A stretch of DNA of 64,000 nucleotides from Spirosoma sordidisoli (GCF_004138325.1 NZ_SBLB01000003.1:248001-312000); one strand, 5' to 3'; shown: positions 7,957-16,142, counted from the first letter of the stretch. A program made the numbers and translations. Notes: a model not told the origin generated them from the sequence alone.

Positions 7957-8598
7957 TCAGTTGGCCGAGTAGTGATTGAGGTAAGCAATCAGCCGCTCGA
8001 AGTTCATCTGTTCATAGGGGTTCTGGGTCTGGCGGACCAGCACATGCCGATACGCATCGATGAGCCCGTCGAAATGGGGATTGTGGTTGAGTCGGGCCAC
8101 GATCAGCCCTTTGTAGCAGCGGTGGGCCTGGTTGTAGACGTAGGGACAGGGCTGATTCGCCTGTTCGTTGAACAGCCGGTCGAGGGTGGGCAGGCTACAG
8201 GCATCCTGCAGAAAAGCGAAGCCGTAAGTATCGAAAAAAACGCGGATTTCGTCGCAGACCGCGGCCAGGTCGGCCGGGGAGCCGATTTTGTACCGGAAAT
8301 AGAGCCGCTCGGTGAACTTGCCGATGGAGATGATGAGGGTATTGGCATCGGAGCGGAAATCGACCAGGTTGTTGAGAAACTGCTGGGCGATCTGCTCCAC
8401 CTGCTGGTTGCGGCAGCCAAAATTAACTTCGAGCAGCGTCTCGCTGTCGTAGAACGAGGGCGAGAGGATGACATTCAGAAACCCCTGCGGAGTCTGGTGG
8501 CGGTACTGCTTCTTTTCGGGAATGAGCGCATAGCCATGTCCGTCAAAAAAAGGGGTCAGCAGCTGGTAAAGGTTTGTTTCGAACGGTGTCAGTGTCAT
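7957..8598 (-). CDS. conserved hypothetical protein, cytoplasmic
   Basis: This 213-residue soluble protein has no signal peptide or membrane helix. It starts MTLTPFETNLYQLLTPFFDG and contains LLEVNFGCRNQQVEQIAQQFLN, FRYKIGSPADLAAVCDEIRVFF and NPYEQMNFERLIAYLNHYSAN at the end. I do not recognise a domain. Codon and base composition match the core genome, so it is a resident gene. It is convergent with the hydrolase gene (36 bases apart) and separated from ssrA by a 170-base spacer. Confidence 0.75.
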   Translation of the reverse strand: MTLTPFETNLYQLLTPFFDGHGYALIPEKKQYRHQTPQGFLNVILSPSFYDSETLLEVNFGCRNQQVEQIAQQFLNNLVDFRSDANTLIISIGKFTERLYFRYKIGSPADLAAVCDEIRVFFDTYGFAFLQDACSLPTLDRLFNEQANQPCPYVYNQAHRCYKGLIVARLNHNPHFDGLIDAYRHVLVRQTQNPYEQMNFERLIAYLNHYSAN

Positions 8599-8768
8599 TG
8601 GTGATGAAGAGCGTAGGCCGGTACGGACCGGGGTAGCGGCATAACTAATTCAGAACGAATAAGTTTGCTATTCGGGCACAATATGACGACAAAAATGTGA
8701 GCCAATCAGTGAACCAAGCGGGTAGGGCCGATGTTGTTTATAGACACGCCCTGCCGGGTGTTCACACT

Positions 8769-9139
8769 GGGGACGACCGGAATTGACAGCTTGCTGAGGT
8801 CGCGTGTAAGCATGCCGGGAGTTGACGGTATTTCCCGCCCAAACAAATCGTCAAAACAATAACTGGCGAATATAACTACGCCATGGCTGCCTAATCCGGA
8901 GGATTAAGCAATAGCCATTGTCTCCCCGGCCTACGTGCTGCTGGCTGGATCAGGAGGCATCGACTCGCAGCGCTGGCTCAGTTTATGGTGTTAACGGCTG
9001 AGTAAGACACAAGCACCTACGGATGAGGGTTGGCCTGACGCGATCCTGCCCGATTCCCGACAATCCCAATCGCGGCTAAGCATGTAGAAGGCACGACGGG
9101 TTCCTTGACTGGACGAGAGTTCGAATCTCTCCGTCTCCA
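8769..9139 (+). ncRNA. ssrA: tmRNA (transfer-messenger RNA)
   Basis: The 371-nt RNA rescues stalled ribosomes with SmpB. The 5' acceptor strand GGGGACG (8769-8775) pairs with CGTCTCC (9132-9138) with one G-U pair, followed by the discriminator A at 9139; CCA is not encoded. The 5' end continues ACCGGAATTGACAGC, a close match to the conserved tmRNA start. The T arm is GAGAG-TTCGAAT-CTCTC (9115-9131). The tag reading frame at 8865-8894 encodes GEYNYAMAA. A terminator follows at 9151-9183. The 3' end of ssrA is a common integration target, and the sequence right after it switches abruptly to AT-rich DNA. Confidence 0.95.
8865..8894 (+). other. tmRNA tag reading frame, peptide GEYNYAMAA
   Basis: Resume codon GGC at 8865 and stop TAA at 8892-8894 give nine residues. 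The GE..NYA.AA pattern is the Bacteroidota tag form; the C-terminal AMAA replaces the more usual ALAA recognised by ClpXP. Confidence 0.85.
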
Positions 9140-9150
9140 CAAAAACCGCA

Positions 9151-9183
9151 AAAACCCCGAAATCAATCTGATTTCGGGGTTTT
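9151..9183 (+). terminator. ssrA intrinsic terminator
   Basis: A 15-bp perfect stem has arms at 9151-9165 and 9169-9183 with a 3-nt loop, ending in a T run. It lies 12 bases after the mature tmRNA 3' end. Confidence 0.92.
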
Positions 9184-9198
9184 TCTTGGGTAACACTT

Positions 9199-11619
9199 GT
9201 GGACACATTAAACTATCTCACCTATTTATATTTTAATGAAATGAAAAAGTACAAAGCTGATGAATTGAAAGGATTTTTTACAGATGAGATATTTATTAGT
9301 AAATTTAAAAATTTATTTAGCTTAAAGTTACTATTTGAATATACTATAATAAGAGATAGTTATGTTGTCTCACCATCATTTAATGATGCAGTTGTTTTGA
9401 GTACTTATGGGTCTGAAATTTTTGAAAAAGTAAAAAATGAAAATATAGAAATTTCAGACGAAATTATTAAATTTTGCCTTTTCATTGAATTCTACCATGA
9501 AGAATTACTGATTGATATTTCATCGACTAATGTTCAAGAAATAGAAAATCAATTGAATAAACAAATCTTAGATGGTTCTGTTTTATATCCTTGGGTTTAT
9601 GGTAGGGTTTTATATGATAAATATTTTGATGATTTTACAGAGCAGTCAAATTTTATTTTAAACGATGATGTCTTAAAATTATTAGATAATACGCCCAAAG
9701 GTGTGTTTCAGGTTTATAATTATATAGTTGGACCACTAGGCTTAATTAAGGGCAAAACAAATAGGCTGATCCCCCCAACTAAGCGAGTAAAGCTTTATCA
9801 TTGTTCAAATATATCATGTTCAAATTTTCATCATGTATACTTGTCCTCGGGGCAACATATTATAAATAACATATTGTCCTCAATTAGACGTTATTTTTCT
9901 AATAATAATCCTTCAGATTGGGCTGAGTTTTATGATAATTTGGTAGAGAGTGAAGAATTTTATTATGATAGTAATAGGATTACTGAAACTTCATCATTAA
10001 TCGTAAATACTCTTGGGACGAAAGAAGTAAGATTACTTTTGAAGAATTTAATTGACAATAATAAAGAATTAAGAGCCTCTTTTCCGGCTAGCAAGTTTTT
10101 AAAAGGATCTTCTGAGGAAATCGTTAAGCTTCTTGAAAAAGATACCTCATATCAACTATTATTACTTGAATATGATGAGAAAATTATTCAAGCTTTGGAA
10201 CGATTAATTGACGCTCAAATTATCATTATTCCTCCTACTGAAATACGAAGATCAGTTAATAAGTCGGGTAAAGGTTTTTATAGTATATACCATGAATACA
10301 ATAAACTTGGCATTAGACCTGTATCTACAGAATCGAATCTAGGATTACGCCAATTAAATAGTTTAATTAATAAAATTTATAATGAACCTTCTTTACAACA
10401 ACAACTTGATTGGAAACTCAGATATTTTGATAGAGAAACATTAAAAGAAAAGATAGAAGCTTACACTTTAGAGGAAGAACCTAGAAAGATTATAAGAGAG
10501 ACTATTTTAGCTGGTCCAACTCAAATCTCTCAAACGTTTAAAACTCTCATTGGGCATTTTGAAATGCCACTTACGATAGAACAAGAAGAAGTTCTAGTTG
10601 ACAAAATTTTATGGAAGTTAGGTTTCGATATAAACATATATCCTAACTATTTGCAAAAATTTTGGGAAAGGTTACAAAAATTCAAGGAAGTAACAAGAAG
10701 CTGTATCGCATTTAATGACGCGGATAAGGAGAAAATAAGAAGTGTAGCAGTAAATTTTTGGATTTCTTTAGAAGAAATTCTAGAGCAAACTTTATCCTTT
10801 ATAACATGGACCTTATTGTCAGATCATTTTAAGGAAACTAAATTTAATTACAATTTTGATGACGCAAGAGATTTTATGTGTGATCAATTAAATGGATACA
10901 AGGTAGGTTCTAATGATCCTTTGATATTTGATAAAAAAGGCAAGAATACATTGTTTCCTTTGACAGAGGGATTTACAGCACTTTTAGAAATCTGTAAAGA
11001 TTTACTCGATAATCAATCAGGGAAATATGTGAGGAGTAAAGAGGGAATGCCGATTTTTTGGCATAAAACAGATCTCATAAGCTTTCCTTTTGAAAATAAA
11101 AAATATCTGTTTGACGTAAAGCCAAGTAATTACAAGATATTATCTGATTTCATATCTGAGATACCTAGAAGTTTTTCTAAATTTAAAGTTTTATCAGTTA
11201 GGAATAGAACTCAGCATAAAAGAGATAATTTTCCATCACAGGAAGAAATATTAAATGCATGTAATATTGTAGAAGATATTGTGAATAAAATCGAGATTAA
11301 TGGTATTTATCCGAATGTATATTTATTTAAATCAACTATTATTGATAAGTTTAACAGAGTTAAATATGAATATGAGGATTACAAAGGTAGAAACATTAGT
11401 TTGCAGCCGACTTTTGAATTTTCGGGTAGTAATTTACCAGGTTTCAAAAATCCTCAAATAATAGTACCTATAATAAGAATTGGCAATTCTCATGAACTTC
11501 TTCGCTTTAAATATGAAGAAGGATCAAGCTATTTAAAGTTTTGGGGAAATTTTCCTAGGAAAAAACAGTTACAGGAAAATTCAAAAGTGATAAGTTCTAC
11601 AAGCATAGACATCGAGTAA
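9199..11619 (+). CDS. AT-rich orphan protein of 806 residues with a HEPN-like RNRTQH motif
   Basis: This large soluble protein has a base composition near 30% G+C, far below the neighbouring core genes, and it sits 15 bases after the ssrA terminator. I recognise no full-length family. Two local features stand out: a Cys/His cluster near residues 201-221 (YHC202SNISC207SNFHHV, then a later His), which could bind zinc; and R668-NRTQ-H673 followed by a helical stretch (SQEEILNACNIVEDIVNKI), which fits the R-x4-6-H signature of HEPN ribonucleases. The start is uncertain: GTG at 9199, or in-frame ATG at 9241 (MKKYKADELKG). A perfect 22-bp hairpin follows the stop. Isolation, composition and position suggest horizontal acquisition, possibly as a defence gene; this function is inferred and unproven. 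Confidence 0.8.
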   Translation: MDTLNYLTYLYFNEMKKYKADELKGFFTDEIFISKFKNLFSLKLLFEYTIIRDSYVVSPSFNDAVVLSTYGSEIFEKVKNENIEISDEIIKFCLFIEFYHEELLIDISSTNVQEIENQLNKQILDGSVLYPWVYGRVLYDKYFDDFTEQSNFILNDDVLKLLDNTPKGVFQVYNYIVGPLGLIKGKTNRLIPPTKRVKLYHCSNISCSNFHHVYLSSGQHIINNILSSIRRYFSNNNPSDWAEFYDNLVESEEFYYDSNRITETSSLIVNTLGTKEVRLLLKNLIDNNKELRASFPASKFLKGSSEEIVKLLEKDTSYQLLLLEYDEKIIQALERLIDAQIIIIPPTEIRRSVNKSGKGFYSIYHEYNKLGIRPVSTESNLGLRQLNSLINKIYNEPSLQQQLDWKLRYFDRETLKEKIEAYTLEEEPRKIIRETILAGPTQISQTFKTLIGHFEMPLTIEQEEVLVDKILWKLGFDINIYPNYLQKFWERLQKFKEVTRSCIAFNDADKEKIRSVAVNFWISLEEILEQTLSFITWTLLSDHFKETKFNYNFDDARDFMCDQLNGYKVGSNDPLIFDKKGKNTLFPLTEGFTALLEICKDLLDNQSGKYVRSKEGMPIFWHKTDLISFPFENKKYLFDVKPSNYKILSDFISEIPRSFSKFKVLSVRNRTQHKRDNFPSQEEILNACNIVEDIVNKIEINGIYPNVYLFKSTIIDKFNRVKYEYEDYKGRNISLQPTFEFSGSNLPGFKNPQIIVPIIRIGNSHELLRFKYEEGSSYLKFWGNFPRKKQLQENSKVISSTSIDIE

Positions 11620-11686
11620 AAAAGTTATTATCTATATGTAGTTTGATAACTTTTGCTATTATAATATACTTAATGGCTACTCTGGT

Positions 11687-11737
11687 TAATTAACAACACT
11701 AAATAGCTCAACTTAAGCTATTTAGTGTTGTTAATTA
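11687..11737. terminator. long AT-rich hairpin, probable terminator
   Basis: A perfect 22-bp stem (11687-11708 with 11716-11737) and 7-nt loop lies 68 bases after the 806-residue gene and 28 bases after the stop of the leftward 59-residue ORF. It could terminate both. Confidence 0.75.
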
Positions 11738-11764
11738 CAATAAGTTAAACATTCTTACTTTTAT

Positions 11765-11944
11765 TCAATCTTTTAAATTTAATTTAGTAGTTTTCATGCT
11801 TGCATTTGCTTGATCTTCAAAGTTTTTACTCTTTTTCTTTATTTCTTCAAACCAATTACGTTCTTCTGAACTCATTGTGCCCCCTTCTTTATTGATCCGT
11901 GAAAGCTTTTTAAACGTGCTCATAATATCTCGTTCTTGTGCCAT
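11765..11944 (-). CDS. 59-residue charged small protein
   Basis: ATG at 11944, stop at 11765-11767. The protein is highly charged and predicted helical (MAQERDIMSTFKKLSRINKE, then SSEERNWFEEIKKKSKNFED), without cysteines or a signal peptide. It starts 20 bases after the end of the RimK-like gene on the same strand, so they were probably co-transcribed. It is not recognised. It could be a small regulator, a structural protein of a decayed element, or a peptide substrate of the ATP-grasp enzyme; nothing in the sequence decides between these. Confidence 0.5.
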   Translation of the reverse strand: MAQERDIMSTFKKLSRINKEGGTMSSEERNWFEEIKKKSKNFEDQANASMKTTKLNLKD

Positions 11945-11964
11945 TGATAGTTGTTTTTATAGGG

Positions 11965-12786
11965 TTAAATACTTCCAAACTTCTTTTTGAAAAAAGATAA
12001 TAAAGCAGATTCATTATAATCTAATCTACTTTTCTCCTGTTTGGCCGACAATTCTTTGTACCTTTTTAATGATGCTTCTTCTTCATTTTCCTGTTGTTGC
12101 TTTTCGTCTTTATCAGCGTCAGGTAAAGGCACAGGAGCCGGAATATTTTCTTTCTTCTTAGACTTAGTTTCGATAAATCTAATTAAGTCAACGAAGTGGT
12201 TCTTTTTAGTGATGTCAATGATACCCGTGCCTGGATTGCCGTTTACTTCTGTGACGTAGGTTTTGCCCATTTTCTCCCGAATCAGATCCACCCCTGAAAA
12301 CTCAAGGCCAACTGCTTGAGATGCTTTAATACACATGGCAGTTTCCTCGTCACTCAATGTGATGGAGCGACCGCTACCACCTTTTGATAGATTAGCCCTA
12401 AAATCGCCCTGGCTGGCCGTTCGCTCCATTGCTGATACAACCTTATCTCCAACAACGATAGCCCTTATGTCGGTCGGATTACCACTAGTGCTGTTCTGTG
12501 CTTTCACAAAGCGTTGTAGCTTCACGGGAATGCTGGCTTTGTAAAAACTTTCCATCGTCGTGTTGGCGGCTAATGGAGTTTCCAGGATAGACACACCAGC
12601 ACCTTGAGAGCCAGTGAGCTGCTTGGCCACAACCGGCAAGCCACTGACTTTATCGATAGCAAAGGCCACGTGATTCGATCGCACGGCAAATACTGTCAAA
12701 GGGGTACGTACTTTGCTGGCGCTGAGTACCTGGCTCGTCCAAAGCTTATCGTGGGCAACTAGTAGGCCAATAGCCGGTCCACTACA
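11965..12786 (-). pseudogene. RimK-like ATP-grasp ligase, 5'-truncated
   Basis: The frame is open from 12786 to the stop at 11965 and encodes a clear RimK-type ATP-grasp domain: GPAIGLLVAHDKLWTSQVLS, then GLPVVAKQLTGSQGAGV (ATP-binding lysine and glycine loop), DIRAIVVGDKVV, RTASQGDFRANLSKGG and TEVNGNPGTGI (metal-binding Glu-x-Asn). The homologous part begins at about RimK residue 85-90. The whole N-terminal domain is missing, a TAG stop lies at 12787-12789, and no ATG is available; the only candidate start, TTG at 12699, falls inside the domain. A Pro/Glu/Lys-rich tail of about 60 residues follows the catalytic domain. The gene is therefore a remnant cut at about 12.79 kb. RimK-type ligases add glutamate or other residues to peptide ends or side chains. 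Confidence 0.8.
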
Positions 12787-12796
12787 CTACTATATT

Positions 12797-13141
12797 ATGA
12801 TTTCATCTGAACAGCCTATTCCCGAAGAGCTAGTTGGAGAAGTAGGAAGTTACATTAAAGATCAATGTACTAAGTCATCTACTAACATAAGATTAGTTAT
12901 AAACCGCCCCTCGGCATCGTGCAATTTAGGCTGCACGGCCGAGGGGCGGTTTGTTCTTGCACTTCTTCCTGATCGGGGGTCAACATCGCTACAGCACCGC
13001 TTGGGCGGAATGGTGTATTGGTTGAAACCAGGTACCCGGCAGCAAGTCGATTTCGCCAGTCGGTTGAAAACAGGTGCTGTTGTCGACCGGTACGAAGCAG
13101 CCAGGCGGGCACTGGCCGAGCAGGGGGGAAACAAAAATTAA
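12797..13141 (+). CDS. uncharacterised ORF of 114 residues at the RimK breakpoint
   Basis: ATG at 12797 lies only 11 bases from the broken edge of the RimK remnant and reads away from it. The sequence MISSEQPIPEELVGEVGSYI is followed by SASCNLGCTAEGRF, encoded by a strong hairpin at 12901-12952, and a tail YEAARRALAEQGGNKN. The second half is protein-like but unrecognised. A related SCN-x-GCTA peptide occurs in a second hairpin copy at 15240. It could be a real small protein, a fusion created by rearrangement, or read-through of a non-coding repeat. Confidence 0.35.
   Translation: MISSEQPIPEELVGEVGSYIKDQCTKSSTNIRLVINRPSASCNLGCTAEGRFVLALLPDRGSTSLQHRLGGMVYWLKPGTRQQVDFASRLKTGAVVDRYEAARRALAEQGGNKN
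12901..12952. repeat. hairpin repeat, copy 1
   Basis: Outer arms 12901-12915 and 12938-12952 (15 bp, GC-rich) enclose inner arms 12918-12923 and 12932-12937. The element resembles the copy at 15240-15330; similarity continues about 30 bases beyond the hairpin. Confidence 0.8.
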
Positions 13142-13363
13142 CTAATCAATTATTGATTTGGTCTACAGAACATATGTTTATAACCGGTATCGTCCTATCT
13201 TGACCTTTCAAATGATGGCCGATCAATCCGGCTGGAAGCAAACGAGTGTTTGTGCAGGGGTAAAGCCACAAACGATGGAGAGCGCACTTCCGTTAAGGGC
13301 ACCCCAGCAGCCTGGATCAGACCGACAGGTACCTGCTTAATCTAGATCTGTCTTACGACGAGA

Positions 13364-13984
13364 ATGAGTATGACTGCGTCAAACCACTCTGTAACAGGAT
13401 ACTCTTGGCAGAGACTATATATCAAACAGCGAGATGTGTGTCAACAGATTGGTTTACTTCTTTTACTAACTCTGTTTACATCTTGTTCAAGGTCGCTCCC
13501 AGTCAGAGCTTCACTCAACCAATCGGCTTGGTTTGGCTCTTTTTTAAATGGCAGTCCTAAATTATACTATGGGAATAAGGTTAGCTTAATTTTTATCACC
13601 GATCTTCCTCACCCTGAACTAAAGCGGAAACCTATCAACAAACCCACTGGCTGTCAGGAACCTTGTAGACAAACACAAACGCTTCTCATTGGCAATATTC
13701 CACTTCAGACAGGTCGTTACAAGGTTTTTCCATCTAGCTTGGCTGACTCCCTGGGGCCAACAGGCGTTCGTAGTAATTATATTACCCTGGGAGTTGAAAA
13801 AATTAATTCCGCAGTGTATAAACAGGCTGAAGGATGGCTCAGAGTGACCCGTTATGACTCGGTTAGTGGTTCCGTTAAGGGTAAGTTTGATATACGTTTT
13901 CAAGCTGACAACGGAGATTCTCGATCAATGCATTTTAAGCGTGGTAAACTCAACTTTTCGGTAAAAAAGAAGCAGACTACTTAA
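13364..13984 (+). CDS. hypothetical lipoprotein
   Basis: The 206-residue reading frame has a hydrophobic stretch IGLLLLLTLFTSC, giving a lipobox with Cys near residue 41, followed by a polar mature region (SLPVRASLNQSAWFGSF, then FDIRFQADNGDSRSMHFKRG near the end). The first 25 residues before the signal are unusual, so translation may start at the GTG at 13436 instead of the ATG at 13364. No domain is recognised. The beta-rich mature part suggests a small outer-membrane-attached protein. G+C is lower than in core genes. It lies 48 bases upstream of another secreted unknown on the same strand, so the two may be co-transcribed. Confidence 0.65.
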   Translation: MSMTASNHSVTGYSWQRLYIKQRDVCQQIGLLLLLTLFTSCSRSLPVRASLNQSAWFGSFLNGSPKLYYGNKVSLIFITDLPHPELKRKPINKPTGCQEPCRQTQTLLIGNIPLQTGRYKVFPSSLADSLGPTGVRSNYITLGVEKINSAVYKQAEGWLRVTRYDSVSGSVKGKFDIRFQADNGDSRSMHFKRGKLNFSVKKKQTT

Positions 13985-14032
13985 CCTGAAAATACTGATA
14001 CAACAAGTTCTGAACCCTAATTTAACCAGGCA

Positions 14033-15160
14033 ATGCAACCGGTAAAGGTTCTTACCAATATACTGCTTATGCTGGCTGCATTTTCGTCTGGTTTCGGGCA
14101 AAAAATACAGCGTTTTGCGGGCAATAAACCAATTGATACGACCTTTAATCAACTCATCAGTCACTTTGACGAACTACATTCGTACAGAAAAGATACCCTT
14201 CGACTTCCCAACTTACTGGTTACTGAAAAGTACAAGGTTGTCCTGGCGGATACGGCTTTGCATCTAACCAAACAGCGTCGCGTAGTAACCAATCCGTTTA
14301 GCGCTGATAAGTACCCTATTTCGTACTCAATACTTTATCGCAATAACCTGATCAGTTTATTTAGCCCTGGCTACTTTGCTTGTTTTACTATCGATGATTG
14401 GCAACGAAACCTGGCATTAGAGAAAACGCTGAACACGAAGCGGTTTAAACGGCATTGGTTGGTGGATGGTCAACTAATTGGATTAGCAGCCGGACAATAT
14501 TGGCAGCTCACAACTGACAATAGATGGCGACCCTACAAGAAGTCCATTCCATTTGGCGAACGGCCTAAATTATTTGAAGATGCTACGTATCTGGTTTACA
14601 ACGAATGTAACGGCGAATTTGGGGGGCGGGTCTTCTTCTTTGATAAGCAGACGAAAAAGACTTACTGGATGGAATCCACCTGTGCAGTTTGGGTTCGTCG
14701 TAGCTCAGCGGGTTATGAAGTAATGTCTAGTCTCGGACATGGCATGGGTAGTGCTGACAAGCAATTGATTGGTGATCCTCATTCCTTACCAGCATGGGCA
14801 GGTAAGCCGGCCAGCCGGGTTGCTGCAACCAATAGTTTGAGTAAGTCTACCACCCTGTTTGATCTATACGGGGTCCAGCTATTCGGAGGAGTAGCGCGTG
14901 ACCAACAAATTTTCTATCTGGCTCACATTTTGGATCGAACTTGTTTGGTAAGTCTACTGGGTTCTACGTTCACTGTTGTTGATGCTTTATTTAACGATGG
15001 CCTCTATACACATCAACCAGCAACGACCAACTATGATGGAATTTACGTAATTAATTTAGATTTTTACGGCATTGGCCGCTATCGTGAGGTGAGTCTTTTG
15101 GTGCTGAAAAACGATAAGCTTACCTTACTTGACTGGCACGAACTTCACCCTCGTTTTTGA
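14033..15160 (+). CDS. hypothetical secreted protein
   Basis: The 375-residue protein begins with a clean signal peptide (MQPVKVLTNILLMLAAFSSG, cleavage near GFGQ). The mature part is rich in aromatic residues and beta-strand patterns (YWQLTTDNRWRPYKK, VFFFDKQTKKTYWMES, DGIYVINLDFYGIGRYREVS), which suggests a beta-propeller-like or other all-beta fold. I recognise no family or catalytic motif. It follows the lipoprotein gene on the same strand and has the intermediate G+C of the accessory block. Confidence 0.7.
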   Translation: MQPVKVLTNILLMLAAFSSGFGQKIQRFAGNKPIDTTFNQLISHFDELHSYRKDTLRLPNLLVTEKYKVVLADTALHLTKQRRVVTNPFSADKYPISYSILYRNNLISLFSPGYFACFTIDDWQRNLALEKTLNTKRFKRHWLVDGQLIGLAAGQYWQLTTDNRWRPYKKSIPFGERPKLFEDATYLVYNECNGEFGGRVFFFDKQTKKTYWMESTCAVWVRRSSAGYEVMSSLGHGMGSADKQLIGDPHSLPAWAGKPASRVAATNSLSKSTTLFDLYGVQLFGGVARDQQIFYLAHILDRTCLVSLLGSTFTVVDALFNDGLYTHQPATTNYDGIYVINLDFYGIGRYREVSLLVLKNDKLTLLDWHELHPRF

Positions 15161-15239
15161 ATAAATAATGATTAGGTTGGGCTATAATTTCTCTGCATTC
15201 TCAGCCTATTTTCTTTATGTGAAATTTGTTATGAAATTG

Positions 15240-15330
15240 TCCCTTGGCATCCTGCAATTCAGGATGCACTGCCAAGAGAGCGTTTTGTAATTGCATTTCT
15301 CCAAAATCGTGTGGCCGATCACCAAAGCGG
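15240..15330. repeat. hairpin repeat, copy 2
   Basis: Outer arms CTTGGC (15243-15248) and GCCAAG (15271-15276) enclose inner arms ATCCTG (15249-15254) and CAGGAT (15260-15265). It aligns without gaps to copy 1 at 12907 onward. The outer stem shows paired changes (CTCGGC/GCCGAG becomes CTTGGC/GCCAAG). Confidence 0.7.
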
Positions 15331-15363
15331 GGAGCCGATAAAAAAACGTATACAACTCAAATT

Positions 15364-15492
15364 ATGTTACACAATCCAGCTTTTCTTTACTTTCCCTGGC
15401 TAATCTTAGTCTTACAGCTTATCGCTTATATCGTCGGCATAACGGTGGGTATTTTGGGTATTAAAGCCCTTCGTAAATACTTGCGTAGCTAA
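15364..15492 (+). CDS. 42-residue single-span membrane protein
   Basis: ATG at 15364 encodes MLHNPAFLYFPWLILVLQLI followed by AYIVGITVGILGIKALRKYL and a short basic end. There is one long hydrophobic segment with a positively charged C-terminus, as in many small membrane proteins of Bacteroidota. A longer in-frame reading from 15244 would run through the hairpin repeat and is not favoured. Function unknown. Confidence 0.5.
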   Translation: MLHNPAFLYFPWLILVLQLIAYIVGITVGILGIKALRKYLRS

Positions 15493-15525
15493 GATTTTAC
15501 AAACGTATCAGCGCTTACTCAACGT

Positions 15526-15702
15526 ATGAAAAACCTCGTACTTATACTTCGTGAATATGCCTACTTAACCTGGCTACGAGCTAACTATGAACATGATTAT
15601 GCTCTGAAAGAGGGTAGGCAATCAACTACTGCTATATTAACTTTAATATGGAGCTTACCTTTTATTTTTACTAGCCAGTATACAGGAGTGAACAGAAGCT
15701 AA
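15526..15702 (+). CDS. 58-residue hypothetical protein
   Basis: ATG at 15526, stop at 15700. The sequence MKNLVLILREYAYLTWLRAN has an amphipathic N-terminus, and a hydrophobic C-terminal part (TTAILTLIWSLPFIFTSQYT) could be membrane-associated. It lies 33 bases after the 42-residue ORF. No homologue is recognised; it may be a chance frame. Confidence 0.35.
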   Translation: MKNLVLILREYAYLTWLRANYEHDYALKEGRQSTTAILTLIWSLPFIFTSQYTGVNRS

Positions 15703-15722
15703 AACAGGTTTTTGTTCTGAGC

Positions 15723-16142
15723 TTATCGATAAAAACGAAACTGTTCCGCGTTGCGTAAAGCCCTGGTTGTAGCGGTAGCGTATCCTGATCGAAACGTAAG
15801 CGCTGTTTTCCCGCTCACCCCGTAAAAACGACCCACAACGTTTCCGGTTTGGTCAGAGATAGTCAGATAAACCGAATCTCGCTTGAATTGCCAGTAGTTT
15901 TCCGTGTGGGATACCCTGCACTGGTAATATTGACAGGCTGGTTCGATTGTAGATAAAGGAGCCGATAGTATGGCAAAACCCTGTTGCTGAAAATGATTTC
16001 TCACTAAATCGGTTACGCCAAAGGGATCAACCTGACCTTGCTTCGATGTGTAAGGAATGATATACATCTGCCGACAGTTCTGCCTGGTAAAAGATATACC
16101 ACTAACAAAAAGGCCAAGTTGAAGTAAAAGTAGGTAGGTCAT
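15723..16142 (-). CDS. hypothetical secreted protein
   Basis: The 139-residue protein starts at ATG 16142 with a signal peptide (MTYLLLLQLGLFVSGISFTR). The mature part contains QMYIIPYTSKQGQVDPFGVT, CQYYQCRVSHTENYW and SVYLTISDQTGNVVGRFYGV. An upstream in-frame ATG at 16208 would place 22 polar residues before the signal and is not favoured. No family is recognised. It is convergent with the small ORF ending at 15702 and marks the right edge of the lower-G+C block. Confidence 0.65.
   Translation of the reverse strand: MTYLLLLQLGLFVSGISFTRQNCRQMYIIPYTSKQGQVDPFGVTDLVRNHFQQQGFAILSAPLSTIEPACQYYQCRVSHTENYWQFKRDSVYLTISDQTGNVVGRFYGVSGKTALTFRSGYATATTRALRNAEQFRFYR

Noticed and set aside
9111..9139. 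3' half of a tRNA
   Set aside because: The T arm and acceptor pair with GGGGACG at 8769, 370 bases upstream, which makes it the tmRNA and not a tRNA fragment.
8991..9208. Two leftward open frames with 'RRRDSNSR'-type sequence
   Set aside because: They are antisense to the tmRNA 3' end and its terminator. The RRRDSNSR phrase is the usual false translation of a T-arm region.
13142..13363. Small open frame 13158-13340 and neighbouring frame fragments
   Set aside because: Two frames show short protein-like phrases (for example LDLSYDENEYD near 13345-13377), but each is broken by stops. At most a decayed gene; not supportable.
15244..15492. 82-codon reading of the small membrane protein
   Set aside because: The first 40 codons translate the hairpin repeat. 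The membrane segment starts at the internal ATG at 15364, which is the more likely gene.
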